The notes under the pieces are model-generated. The model saw only the letters and a list, made by a program, of their open reading frames with translations, was not told the origin of the DNA and did not search any database. This document shows, piece after piece, positions 17,317 to 25,659 of a DNA stretch of 64,000 nucleotides. The DNA is from Brevibacterium luteolum (GTDB lineage: Bacteria; Actinomycetota; Actinomycetes; Actinomycetales; Brevibacteriaceae): assembly GCF_013004595.1 (NCBI RefSeq), contig NZ_JABEMC010000005.1, positions 1-64,000 on the forward strand, read 5' to 3'. Each line of letters begins with the position of its first letter. Position 1 is the first letter of the stretch. The translations under genes were made by a program, and so were the position numbers.

Positions 17317-18579
17317 ATGAAGGATTGGCTCAGGCAACAGGCAGCGGGAGTCCTGAAATCGCGAGCCTGGCAACGCACCCGCACATGGATCCGCGGTTAC
17401 CGGGCCCCCGCGGCCGGCCACGAGATCGACGACATCCTCGTCCCCGCCGAGGTCGTCGCGTATTTCGGTGACCACGCCGAAAAGATCTACCAGCTGGAGC
17501 AGTGGCTGCCAGTACTCGAAGAACTCGACAAGACCCACCGCGTTGTCCTCGTATTCCGGAAGCTCAATGCGCTTCGGGCTCTTAAGGGCAGGACAAAGCT
17601 GCAGAAGGTTTTCATCCGCCGTTTCGACGATCTCATCACCCTGTACTACGAAAACGCGTACGCTCTTGGTCTGTACGTGAACAACGGTGTGACGAACTTC
17701 CAGTCGCTGAGCTACCCACCGATGGTGCACGTTCATGTCAATCACGGAGAGTCTGACAAGATCAGCATGGTGTCCAATCAGGCGAAGGCCTATGACAAGG
17801 TGTTCGTCGCCGGCCAAGCTGCTGTCGAACGCCACCGGCGGGCGCTGATTGACTTCAACGAAGCGAACCTCGTTCGCGTCGGTCGCCCGCAGCTCGACAT
17901 TCCGCGCACCTCCAGTCTGCCGCCGACCTCCAAGCGCACCGTGCTGTACGCGCCGACGTGGGAAGGTGAGAACGACTCGAACAACTACACCTCGATCGAT
18001 GTCTACGGCCCGCAGATCGTGGAGGCGGTGCTAGCGCTGCCGAATGTGCGCCTCGTCTACAAGCCCCATCCGCGTGTGCAGGAAACGCAGAACTCGACGA
18101 TGGCTGAAGCCGATGCGCAGATCCGTGCGCTCATAGCCGATTCAAACGCCGCTGGCGGTGAACATCTCGTCGAAATGCAGGGCGACATCCTGGGCATGTT
18201 CGATGCCGTGTCACTGCTCATCACCGATATCTCCAGCGTCGGCCTCGACTTCCTATACCTGCACCCCGAGGTGCCGATCGTACTGACCGATCGCCGCACG
18301 GATCGTGCGACGCTCAATGCCGAGTCTCCGGTCTCTCAGGCAGCGCCAGTCATCGATGAATCGACGATCGGGCAAACGGTGCTGCTGCTCCAGGAGGCGA
18401 TCGAGCATGACAAGTTCGCTTCAGCGCGTGCGGAAATGCGCACGTTCTACTTCGGCGACGGTGAGCCGGGGTCATCGTCGCAGGCGTTCCTGTCAGCGAT
18501 CGACCAGCTCGTCAGCGACCGCCGCCACCAACTGCGCAACTACGACGTCGAGGGTAGCAACATGGAAGCTGCCGACTGA
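17317..18579 (+). CDS. CDP-glycerol glycerophosphotransferase (TagB/TagF-like)
   Basis: A 420-residue GT-B-type enzyme that adds or polymerises glycerol-phosphate from CDP-glycerol onto a wall polymer at the inner membrane face. Family motifs visible are VNHGESDK (about 143-150, the catalytic-His region), LYAPTWEGE, VYKPHPR, and LLITDISSVGLDF, equivalent to the TDxSS nucleotide site of TagF. ATG 17317 is chosen over ATG 17299 because GAAAGG stands about ten bases before it. The 65-base gap to the next glycosyltransferase suggests co-transcription. A second, more diverged copy is at 25660. Confidence 0.85.
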   Translation: MKDWLRQQAAGVLKSRAWQRTRTWIRGYRAPAAGHEIDDILVPAEVVAYFGDHAEKIYQLEQWLPVLEELDKTHRVVLVFRKLNALRALKGRTKLQKVFIRRFDDLITLYYENAYALGLYVNNGVTNFQSLSYPPMVHVHVNHGESDKISMVSNQAKAYDKVFVAGQAAVERHRRALIDFNEANLVRVGRPQLDIPRTSSLPPTSKRTVLYAPTWEGENDSNNYTSIDVYGPQIVEAVLALPNVRLVYKPHPRVQETQNSTMAEADAQIRALIADSNAAGGEHLVEMQGDILGMFDAVSLLITDISSVGLDFLYLHPEVPIVLTDRRTDRATLNAESPVSQAAPVIDESTIGQTVLLLQEAIEHDKFASARAEMRTFYFGDGEPGSSSQAFLSAIDQLVSDRRHQLRNYDVEGSNMEAAD

Positions 18580-18644
18580 TATATTGCGGCAGAATTTGAC
18601 TGCTCGATTCACTTCGAAACGATTTGAGACTGGACTGCTCAACC

Positions 18645-20528
18645 ATGTTGATTTCAAACTCTACAGCCTTCGCGCCGCTTCGCAGACACATTCAACAAGC
18701 TCGCGTCAAATTCCCCCGCATACAAATCGTAAGCCTCACTTGGAATATCCCTGAAAATTTCGGTGGACTCACAAACGTTCTGCTACGGCGCACGTCCCTA
18801 ATTGCCCAACTTGGTGGTTTCGATGTGCCAATCTTGACACTTGGCCCTCAGCCAGATGTGAAGGCCAAAGAGCGAGAACTTCGAGAGATTGGAATGATCG
18901 GGAAACGTGTCCACCTGCGCAACGTGTGGGTTGAAATCGCAGCGATGAATGATCGTCAGCTCGATCGACTAGCCATTTCAGGCTTACCGGTACCTCAGAG
19001 AACCCATCCTAGTCCGTCGCACATTGAAGATTCTGACGATAAATGCCGGCGGACGTCTTTCGACTCAACTGGCGCTACCCTGCGAATCGACCACCTGCGT
19101 GCGGACAATACTGTCGTCGTGCGGGACGAACGTAAGGATCCTAACGGGCACGGCGTTATTCTATATAATACTTCTGGAAAACCCCTTTGCAGGTGGGACC
19201 GAATTCGCGACCTGTACTTTGCGTGGATGGACGCGGCCATCGGTGACGAAGAAACATTCTTGATCAACGACTCGGCTTTTATTGGATCTTTTCTTGGACA
19301 TTACCAGCGCCCCCACGTTCGAAAAATTCAAGCGATTCACAGCGCACACCTCGAGCCAGATGCTCCGTCGCTCTATGGCCCCGTATTTGCGGCGAAGAAG
19401 GAGATCATTACTGATCATGCTCAGTTCGACGCCTTGACACTGCTCACTGAGCGTCAGTGCAGTGAACTCCGTAAAGCATTTCCGGCTGCAAATAATACTG
19501 TTGTAATTCCAAATTCGCGACGCGTGGCCAAATCCGGCACTCAAGATATGCGTCACCGAAACCCCGGGTCGGGTATTATCTTAGCAAGATTGTCAAGCGT
19601 AAAACGAATCGACATCGCAATAGATTCTCTGCGAATATTAAAAGAAGACCGAAAGACGACAACACCGACACTAGACATCTTCGGCACCGGGCCAGATTTG
19701 TCACTACTACAAAATTTAGTATCCAACCTGAACCTCAGCAACGACGTAAAATTTCGGGGCTACAGTCACGAGACTTCGAATCTTTTGAACCAAGCATCTT
19801 TCCTCGTACTCAGTAGCAAAAGCGAAGGGTTCGGCCTCGTACTCGTCGAAGCAATGGCTGCGGGGTGCGTTCCAATCGCTTTTGACATCCGATACGGGCC
19901 AAGCGACATCATCACTCACGGTGTCGATGGGTTCCTTGTGCCCGATGGAGACTCCAGTGCGCTTGCCGCAACGATAGCCGAGTTTCTCGAAATGAGCGAG
20001 AAGGACCGTCTCAAGATGAGGAATGCAGCAAGAGCGAATGCTCGGAGGTTTGGGGATGTCACCGTGACACAAATGTGGGCTGAACTCTGCCACCGGTTAA
20101 TCAAACGTCCTGTCCGTCCACTTGTAGCCGGGCGATTTGCCGAAGTATCGTTGATTCGACTGAGTTCTCAAGATTCATTTTCCGCAGTGATACTTTGCGG
20201 TAGGACTGCTGGTGGCTGGGCTTCAGCCGGTGCGGACACGTATCTGAGGGCTCGGACACGTAGCGGACTATATGGCTTTGAAGTACCAGTACGCTTGCAT
20301 GATGACGAAACTTTCGATGTCTCTATACCCTTGACTCATTTTGCTGCTCAAAGCCCAGAAGTATACGATTTCTGGCTCACCGTAGCTGGCGCCCAGCAAC
20401 ACCGACGAGTTTCCGTTGCGACAGGCGCTGAGATCATCCCCCCCTCCTCAACCAATTCGCAGGTTGGACGATTCTACAAAACGGACCAAGGCAACCTCAG
20501 CCTTGCTATCGAGCCGGCACGGCTCTGA
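18645..20528 (+). CDS. Family 4 glycosyltransferase, TagE-like, AT-rich (probably acquired)
   Basis: A 627-residue GT-B enzyme. The core (about 20-500) has SLTWNIPENFGGLTNVLLRR, a donor domain with ILARLSSVKRIDIAIDSL and the EX7E site SEGFGLVLVEAMAAG. The layout, with an inserted region near 100-200 and a C-terminal beta-rich extension, resembles TagE-type enzymes that put glucose on poly(glycerol-phosphate). Codon use is unlike the flanks, with many AAA, AAT, ATA and TTA codons, and base composition drops sharply from about 18580 to 20530. The start is uncertain: ATG 18645 or TTG 18624, neither with a strong ribosome site. Role in teichoic acid decoration is inferred from neighbours. Confidence 0.8.
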   Translation: MLISNSTAFAPLRRHIQQARVKFPRIQIVSLTWNIPENFGGLTNVLLRRTSLIAQLGGFDVPILTLGPQPDVKAKERELREIGMIGKRVHLRNVWVEIAAMNDRQLDRLAISGLPVPQRTHPSPSHIEDSDDKCRRTSFDSTGATLRIDHLRADNTVVVRDERKDPNGHGVILYNTSGKPLCRWDRIRDLYFAWMDAAIGDEETFLINDSAFIGSFLGHYQRPHVRKIQAIHSAHLEPDAPSLYGPVFAAKKEIITDHAQFDALTLLTERQCSELRKAFPAANNTVVIPNSRRVAKSGTQDMRHRNPGSGIILARLSSVKRIDIAIDSLRILKEDRKTTTPTLDIFGTGPDLSLLQNLVSNLNLSNDVKFRGYSHETSNLLNQASFLVLSSKSEGFGLVLVEAMAAGCVPIAFDIRYGPSDIITHGVDGFLVPDGDSSALAATIAEFLEMSEKDRLKMRNAARANARRFGDVTVTQMWAELCHRLIKRPVRPLVAGRFAEVSLIRLSSQDSFSAVILCGRTAGGWASAGADTYLRARTRSGLYGFEVPVRLHDDETFDVSIPLTHFAAQSPEVYDFWLTVAGAQQHRRVSVATGAEIIPPSSTNSQVGRFYKTDQGNLSLAIEPARL

Positions 20529-20534
20529 ATCCGA

Positions 20535-21986
20535 TCAGCGCCTCACTGCGTTCTTGATCTTCCGTGCCCAGGCCAGGATTTCACCAAGCCGACCGGTAGT
20601 CAGCTTGATGCTGATATTGCCCTGTGCTGTACAGTACGGATGCACGTTCCCGCGCGCCACCAGCGAAGCCTCGACTTCAGGCGCCGAAGCGACGCGGGCC
20701 CGCTGCACCAAATCCTTGCGCGGGTCGTCGTCATAACCCACTCGGCGGATGAGGTGAAGATCGACGACGCGTTCACTCGGAACCAGGAGTCTCCGCCAGC
20801 CCAACCGGAACTCTGCCGTGATGGTGTTGCTCTTTTTATCAGCGCCTCGGGTCAGCCGTACCGCCGGAAGCATGTAGCTCCAGTTCGAGCCGCGCTTTGA
20901 GACTTGCAGGACATGCGACTCGTCCACAGCGCCGCCAGAGAAGACCCGGGAACGGATCTGCAGCTCGGCACCGCGGGAGGTGAGTTGCCACCGCACAAGC
21001 GTGGGGGCAAGCTCAACAGCTGCGATCTGTGAACCAACGCGAATCGCCTCGATGTCGCCGGCTCTCACCCATTCGCTGCGACTGCGGAATGGCTCCTCAA
21101 GGGCGGCTTCCAGTTCGACGGGAATGAACTCCCGCTGGAACTGCTGATGCACCTCGATGAATCGCTTTGCGCGCTCCTGCTTAAGCCTGACGAACCGATC
21201 CGGTGCGTAGAACTTCAAACATTTGCGACGGTACAAATCGAGGATGATCCGGTCGGCTCGCTTAGGATCCGGATCGTAATCGCGAATGTTCCGGCTCACC
21301 TGAGCGATCGCCCAGGTGTACTCATCGGGATCGAGGTAGCGAGAGCTGATGTTCTGCCCGTCGTCGCGGGACCGGATCTGATAGTAGTCTGCGCCGGTGA
21401 CCACCGACACCCGCTGCGCTAGGAAATAGGCCCGCGAGAGCATGATGCCGTCTTCGAGCCTGACTTTCTCCTCGGGGAATCGCAGTCCGTGCTTGTCGAG
21501 GAACGTTCGACGGAAGAGCTTCATCGGGCCCAATGTCTTCAGCACGCTCGAAAGGTCCGCATCGATGCGCGTACGGGCATAGAGCTTGGGTTGCACCCAG
21601 CGGCCGTTAATCGACCCCATCTGCGGCAGCACGATATCGGAGGCGTGCGCATCAGCAAAGTCACACATCACGGTGAACGCACTGGGGTCGAACTTGTCAT
21701 CGGAGTCCGCGAAGAAAACATAGCGGCCGCGAGCCGCATTCAGAGCCCGGTTGCGCGGCTGGCCTGGCCACCCCCAGTTCTCCTGATGGATGACGTGCAG
21801 GTTGCTGTGGGTGGCGGCAAAGCGGTCGAGTTCGTCACCGCTACCGTCCGTTGAGCCGTCGTCAACGGCAATGACTTCGAACTCTGCGGCCGGCATCGTC
21901 TGTGAGAACACAGAATCGAGAAGCTCTGTGAGGTATGGCATCGAGTTGTAGACGGGGATGATGAGGGAGAGCCTTAGCTCGGTCAT
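20535..21986 (-). CDS. Family 2 glycosyltransferase (teichoic-acid type)
   Basis: A 483-residue protein with an N-terminal GT-A domain: LSLIIPVYNSMPYL, VIAVDDGSTDGSG, WGWPGQPRNRALN and the metal-binding FADSDD. Residues about 330-480 form a separate, probably beta-rich, C-terminal region as in TarS/TarP-like wall-teichoic-acid glycosyltransferases. ATG 21986 follows GGGTGG and the next upstream residues are not conserved-looking. It ends six bases from the convergent GT4 gene and is the last gene of the minus-strand teichoic operon. Confidence 0.82.
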   Translation of the reverse strand: MTELRLSLIIPVYNSMPYLTELLDSVFSQTMPAAEFEVIAVDDGSTDGSGDELDRFAATHSNLHVIHQENWGWPGQPRNRALNAARGRYVFFADSDDKFDPSAFTVMCDFADAHASDIVLPQMGSINGRWVQPKLYARTRIDADLSSVLKTLGPMKLFRRTFLDKHGLRFPEEKVRLEDGIMLSRAYFLAQRVSVVTGADYYQIRSRDDGQNISSRYLDPDEYTWAIAQVSRNIRDYDPDPKRADRIILDLYRRKCLKFYAPDRFVRLKQERAKRFIEVHQQFQREFIPVELEAALEEPFRSRSEWVRAGDIEAIRVGSQIAAVELAPTLVRWQLTSRGAELQIRSRVFSGGAVDESHVLQVSKRGSNWSYMLPAVRLTRGADKKSNTITAEFRLGWRRLLVPSERVVDLHLIRRVGYDDDPRKDLVQRARVASAPEVEASLVARGNVHPYCTAQGNISIKLTTGRLGEILAWARKIKNAVRR

Positions 21987-22093
21987 TTCCACCCTTTCCG
22001 ATTCAGGTGTTTCTCCACACGAGAGCGGTTCTGGTGAGTGCTGAGCCGCACGAGCCGCGGGCCTCACACCCTTGCCCAAGTGAACCATCAGCT

Positions 22094-23167
22094 CTACACT
22101 ACTGGCGGTCGGCCGTAGCGGGCCATCCGCAGCAGCCCGCGAGTGGAGAGCTTTTCGTGATCTTCTTCAGGACCCCAGGGGTCATCGCGCCAACCATCGA
22201 TCCAGCCGCTGAACCAGGGTCGCAGCTGCTCGGGTTTGGTTGCCCAGCGCGTGGTCTGCATGAGCGTCCAGGACGCCACGTAGGCGAGGCTGAACGGCAG
22301 GGGCAAGTTGCGTCTGGCCAGCCACACGCGGTTGCGGGCGTTCATGTAGAAGTACTCTTCGTGCCGCCGCTGATCGATCACTGGGTGGGCGACCGAGACA
22401 TCGCCCATGTACCAGACCTGGTAGCCAGCATCCCAGATCCGCCAGGCCAGTTCGATGCCCTCATGGGCGTACCAGAACGGCGCTGGCCAGCCGCCACAAG
22501 CGTCGAAGGCCTTGCGCTGCAGGCACACCGCCCCCTCCCACACGGAGAAGACGTTCGAGGACTGCTCAGCGCTGCCCTTCTTCAGGCGCGGAATCCAGCG
22601 TTTGGGTGCCGGTGTGCCGGAGGGGTCCTCGACGCGCGGTTGGATGAGACCGATGCTGGGCTTGGTGCGCATGAGCTGCGCCATGCGCATGAGGGTCGTG
22701 TCGTCAGGCAGCCAGGCATCATCATCGAGGAAGAAGAGGAACTCCCCCTCGACATGCGGCACGCCCTCGTTGCGTCCGGCCGGAATGCCGATGTTGTTCG
22801 GAAGCGCCTGCGTCTTGACCTGCGCCGGCAGGCCAGATGGCTCCCAGCCGTTGCCCACGCAAATGATGTCGAGATCCACGCCGCGCTGAGCGAGCAGCGA
22901 ATCAATGCCGCGGCGCAGGTCATCCATCCTCTTACCCTGTGTAAGCACGACGACACCGAAGGAGTACAGACGCGACTTCTTCGCAGCAGCTTTCTCCTCC
23001 GCAGCCGAGGTGCCGGGCAGGTGGCCGTGGCGGGCGCGCACCGCACGTTCGAGTTTGCGGCGCTCCCGCGAGCTGTCACGCAGGGACCCGAGCTGCGGGG
23101 TGTCGAAGGCCCCCGTCGGGATCGGCCGAGTGGCGTCCTTGTGCGTATGGATGTGTTCGTGTGTCAT
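22094..23167 (-). CDS. Family 2 glycosyltransferase (galactofuranosyl-/rhamnosyl-like)
   Basis: A 357-residue protein: a charged, His-rich N-terminal 75 residues, then a GT-A domain with SFGVVVLTQGKR, LPNNIGIPAGRNEGV and the acid cluster FFLDDDAWLPDD, followed by WYAHEGIELAWRIWDAG, a typical acceptor-side motif of this GT2 group. ATG 23165-23167 has CAAGGAG upstream and overlaps the stop of the CDP-alcohol phosphotransferase. It belongs to the minus-strand teichoic operon; the sugar transferred is unknown. Confidence 0.83.
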   Translation of the reverse strand: MTHEHIHTHKDATRPIPTGAFDTPQLGSLRDSSRERRKLERAVRARHGHLPGTSAAEEKAAAKKSRLYSFGVVVLTQGKRMDDLRRGIDSLLAQRGVDLDIICVGNGWEPSGLPAQVKTQALPNNIGIPAGRNEGVPHVEGEFLFFLDDDAWLPDDTTLMRMAQLMRTKPSIGLIQPRVEDPSGTPAPKRWIPRLKKGSAEQSSNVFSVWEGAVCLQRKAFDACGGWPAPFWYAHEGIELAWRIWDAGYQVWYMGDVSVAHPVIDQRRHEEYFYMNARNRVWLARRNLPLPFSLAYVASWTLMQTTRWATKPEQLRPWFSGWIDGWRDDPWGPEEDHEKLSTRGLLRMARYGRPPVV

Positions 23168-23997
23168 GCCGACAATCTCCTTGAGGCCATGATCGCCAGG
23201 AAGTGCCCGACCACCGACAGCGCACACAGCGGCACTAGGAGGGTGATGAGCCAGCGCTCTCCAATGAGCTCTGGTCCGGCACTGGTTGAGGCGACGAGGG
23301 TGACGATCGCGGCGATGACGGCCAGGATCGACATCTCGACTGAGTGGTACAGGCGGTGAAAGGGAACGAAGCGGGCGACCAGTTTGAGGGTGGCGAGCAG
23401 ACCTGAGGGAATGGCGGTGGCCTGAGCGGTGTCCGGCAGCTTGCCGAGGCCGTTGAAGGCGCGGGCGACATGCACCATGTCGTTAAGAGCCTTGTTGAGA
23501 ATCACAAGGAACCCGAGGATCGCTCCGGCCAGCAGGTACGGGTATGAGCCCGCCGGGTCGTCGTGCAGGTTGGAGAACTCACCGACGGCACGGGCGCCCA
23601 GGGCGATCGCAACGAGTCCTTCGGTGGTGTAATGGCCGACTTTGTCGAGAAAGACGCCCGTGGCCCCCATCGTGCCGCGCCAGCGTGCGACCTCACCATC
23701 GCAGCAGTCCAGGTACATCTGCAGCTGCGAGAAGAACAGTGCCAGCAGCGGGCCGAGCAGCCCCGGAATCAGCAGCGAGGCTGCGATTAGCCAGCCGGAG
23801 AGGATCATGAGTCCGGTGACGCCGTTGGCGGTGATCGGGGTGCGGACGAGCAACACCGTCGTATAGATCGAGAAGTGGCGCAGGTACAGCTGTGCGGTCC
23901 AGTGCTCGGCGTTCTTCCGGGCACGCACCTCTGGAGGCTGCGCGATAGCGCGCAGCTCTTCGAGCGTCGGCCGCTGCGGCCGGACAGGACTGAGCAC
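23164..23997 (-). CDS. CDP-alcohol phosphotransferase family membrane protein, variant active site
   Basis: A 277-residue protein with about six membrane helices. The family motif D-x2-DG-x2-AR-x8-G-x3-D-x3-D is present as DCCDGEVARWRGTMGATG followed by VFLDKVGH: D97, D100 and D118 are in place but the fourth Asp is His122. GTG 23997 is the start, just behind GGAGGG; the ATG two bases earlier is in another frame. It lies between galE and a GT2 in a teichoic-type operon, so it may move a phospho-alcohol from a CDP-linked donor to a lipid or glycan. Substrate unknown. Confidence 0.83.
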   Translation of the reverse strand: MLSPVRPQRPTLEELRAIAQPPEVRARKNAEHWTAQLYLRHFSIYTTVLLVRTPITANGVTGLMILSGWLIAASLLIPGLLGPLLALFFSQLQMYLDCCDGEVARWRGTMGATGVFLDKVGHYTTEGLVAIALGARAVGEFSNLHDDPAGSYPYLLAGAILGFLVILNKALNDMVHVARAFNGLGKLPDTAQATAIPSGLLATLKLVARFVPFHRLYHSVEMSILAVIAAIVTLVASTSAGPELIGERWLITLLVPLCALSVVGHFLAIMASRRLSA

Positions 23998-24083
23998 ATT
24001 CCCTCCAAGCTGATCGCGGCTGTCCAGATCGGTCTGACCGTTCAGTTTACCGTCAATTCACCGGAAGGACATGCAGGTACCGT

Positions 24084-25064
24084 TCAGCCCTGTGCCTGGC
24101 TGCCTTTTGCCTCGACAGCGGAGGTGATGATGTCGGTGAGGTCGTACTGCGCCTTCCATGCGAACTCGCGCCCGATCCGGTCGACATTGGCGATGAGCTG
24201 TGGTGGGTCACCAGCGCGACGTTCGCCCATGACGGGGGTGATCGGTCGGCCTAGGACGCGTGCCACTGTGTCGATCACCTCGCTGACGGAGGCGCCGGCA
24301 CCGGTGCCGACATTGAAGACGGACTCCGAAGTCGGGCCCTCACTGGCCGCGAGATAGTCGAGGGCATAAATATGAGCTTCGGCCAGATCGGCAACGTGGA
24401 CGTAGTCGCGGATGCACGTACCGTCCGGTGTGTCGTAGTCGTCTCCGAAGATCACCGGCGCCTCTCCACGGCCGATCCGGTCGAGAACGATCGGAACGAG
24501 GTTCATGATCGCTGTGTCGGCGAGATCCTCCCAGCCGGTGCCAGCGACGTTGAAGTAGCGCAGCTTTGCAGCCTTGAGGCCGGTGGCGGTCATGGCGTTG
24601 TCGATCATCCATTCGCCAATCAGCTTGGTCTGGCCGTACGGATTGATCGGCTTGCAGTCGATGTCCTCCGGCACCTGCTGCACGTCCGGCATACCGTATG
24701 TTGCTGCCGAGGATGAGAACACCATGGTTCCAACGCTGGATGCTTCCATCGCGGCGAGCAGATTCGCCAGCCCTCCGACGTTCTGTCGGTAGTACCAGAT
24801 GGGCTTCTCAACGGACTCTCCCACCTGCTTTTTTGCAGCAAAGTGGATAACGGAGTCGACTCCGTACTCAGTGATCACCTGCGCGAGCCGAGGTTCAGCA
24901 TCGGGCTCGGCAAGGTCGATCCGCTCCAACGGCGTGCTGCTGACGCGATTCTCGACTCCGGTGGACAGATCATCCACTACCACAACGCGGTCACCCCGCT
25001 GTTCCAACATGCGAACAACGTGGGAGCCAATGTACCCGGCGCCACCGGTCACCAGTACTGACAT
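24084..25064 (-). CDS. galE: UDP-glucose 4-epimerase
   Basis: A 326-residue extended short-chain dehydrogenase that interconverts UDP-glucose and UDP-galactose with bound NAD. Visible are the Rossmann GGAGYIGSH (8-16), the catalytic SSSAATYG Ser region, and YGQTK (Tyr-x3-Lys), then RYFNVAGTG. Length is typical. ATG 25064 has GGAGGAG upstream; GTG 25070 is less likely. In this operon it would supply UDP-Gal (or UDP-GalNAc) for wall polymer glycosylation. Confidence 0.93.
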   Translation of the reverse strand: MSVLVTGGAGYIGSHVVRMLEQRGDRVVVVDDLSTGVENRVSSTPLERIDLAEPDAEPRLAQVITEYGVDSVIHFAAKKQVGESVEKPIWYYRQNVGGLANLLAAMEASSVGTMVFSSSAATYGMPDVQQVPEDIDCKPINPYGQTKLIGEWMIDNAMTATGLKAAKLRYFNVAGTGWEDLADTAIMNLVPIVLDRIGRGEAPVIFGDDYDTPDGTCIRDYVHVADLAEAHIYALDYLAASEGPTSESVFNVGTGAGASVSEVIDTVARVLGRPITPVMGERRAGDPPQLIANVDRIGREFAWKAQYDLTDIITSAVEAKGSQAQG

Positions 25065-25146
25065 CGCCACTCCTCCATGCGCAACTTCGCTGACGCGGCC
25101 TTACACCGAATGATCGCACACACGGCGAACTTGGCGCTCTCCAGGC

Positions 25147-25533
25147 CTACGACGAGAGGTCGGACTTGATCTGCGTCGTTGAGATCTCAGGTGTGCGTGG
25201 CAAGTAGACGACCTCACAGTGCTCTTCGAGTTCGTCGAACTTCCCTTGCCAGTCGTCGCCCATGACGAATACGTCGATGTGATACCGCTGTACGTCGTCG
25301 GGTTTCTGCTCCCACGTTTCCTCTGGGATAACGAGGTCGACGTACCTGATCGCTTCGAGCATGCGCTTGCGATCTTCGTAGCTGAAGTACGACTTCTTTC
25401 CCTTGCCAGCATTGAACTCATCCGTCGAAAGCGCTACGACGAGGTAGTCGCCTTGTTCTTTGCACCGCTGCAGCAGGCGGATGTGGCCGTAGTGCAGCAG
25501 GTCGAACGTGCCGTAAGTGATGATGCGGCGCAT
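25147..25533 (-). CDS. tagD: Glycerol-3-phosphate cytidylyltransferase
   Basis: A 128-residue enzyme that makes CDP-glycerol from CTP and sn-glycerol-3-phosphate, the donor for glycerol-phosphate polymers. The two signatures are exact: TFDLLHYGHIRLLQR (HxGH) near the start and RTPEISTTQIK at the end. Length equals Bacillus TagD. ATG 25533 has GGAGA nine bases upstream. It directly explains the substrate of the two TagF-like proteins on either side. Confidence 0.95.
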   Translation of the reverse strand: MRRIITYGTFDLLHYGHIRLLQRCKEQGDYLVVALSTDEFNAGKGKKSYFSYEDRKRMLEAIRYVDLVIPEETWEQKPDDVQRYHIDVFVMGDDWQGKFDELEEHCEVVYLPRTPEISTTQIKSDLSS

Positions 25534-25645
25534 TGGTGAAGTCTCCGTTGTTTGGAAGCGACGGTAACAGGGCCTCGCCGGGAAGCAGGCCGGGATCCGC
25601 ATAATGGTAACGGGTTAATTACACCTAGGTAAAATCTGTGCGAAC

Positions 25646-25659
25646 GCCCCCGCGGGGGC
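25646..25659 (-). terminator. Short GC hairpin after the second TagF-like gene
   Basis: GCCCC / GGGGC arms around CGCG begin directly after the TAG stop at 25660-25662. The minus strand then continues with a mixed run containing ATTTT. It may separate the TagF-like gene from tagD, which has its own AT-rich upstream region (25600-25640). Confidence 0.5.

Noticed and set aside
22007-23359. A 450-codon plus-strand frame opposite the GT2 and CDP-alcohol phosphotransferase genes.
   Set aside because: The minus-strand genes have clear motifs and ribosome sites; the plus frame has neither.
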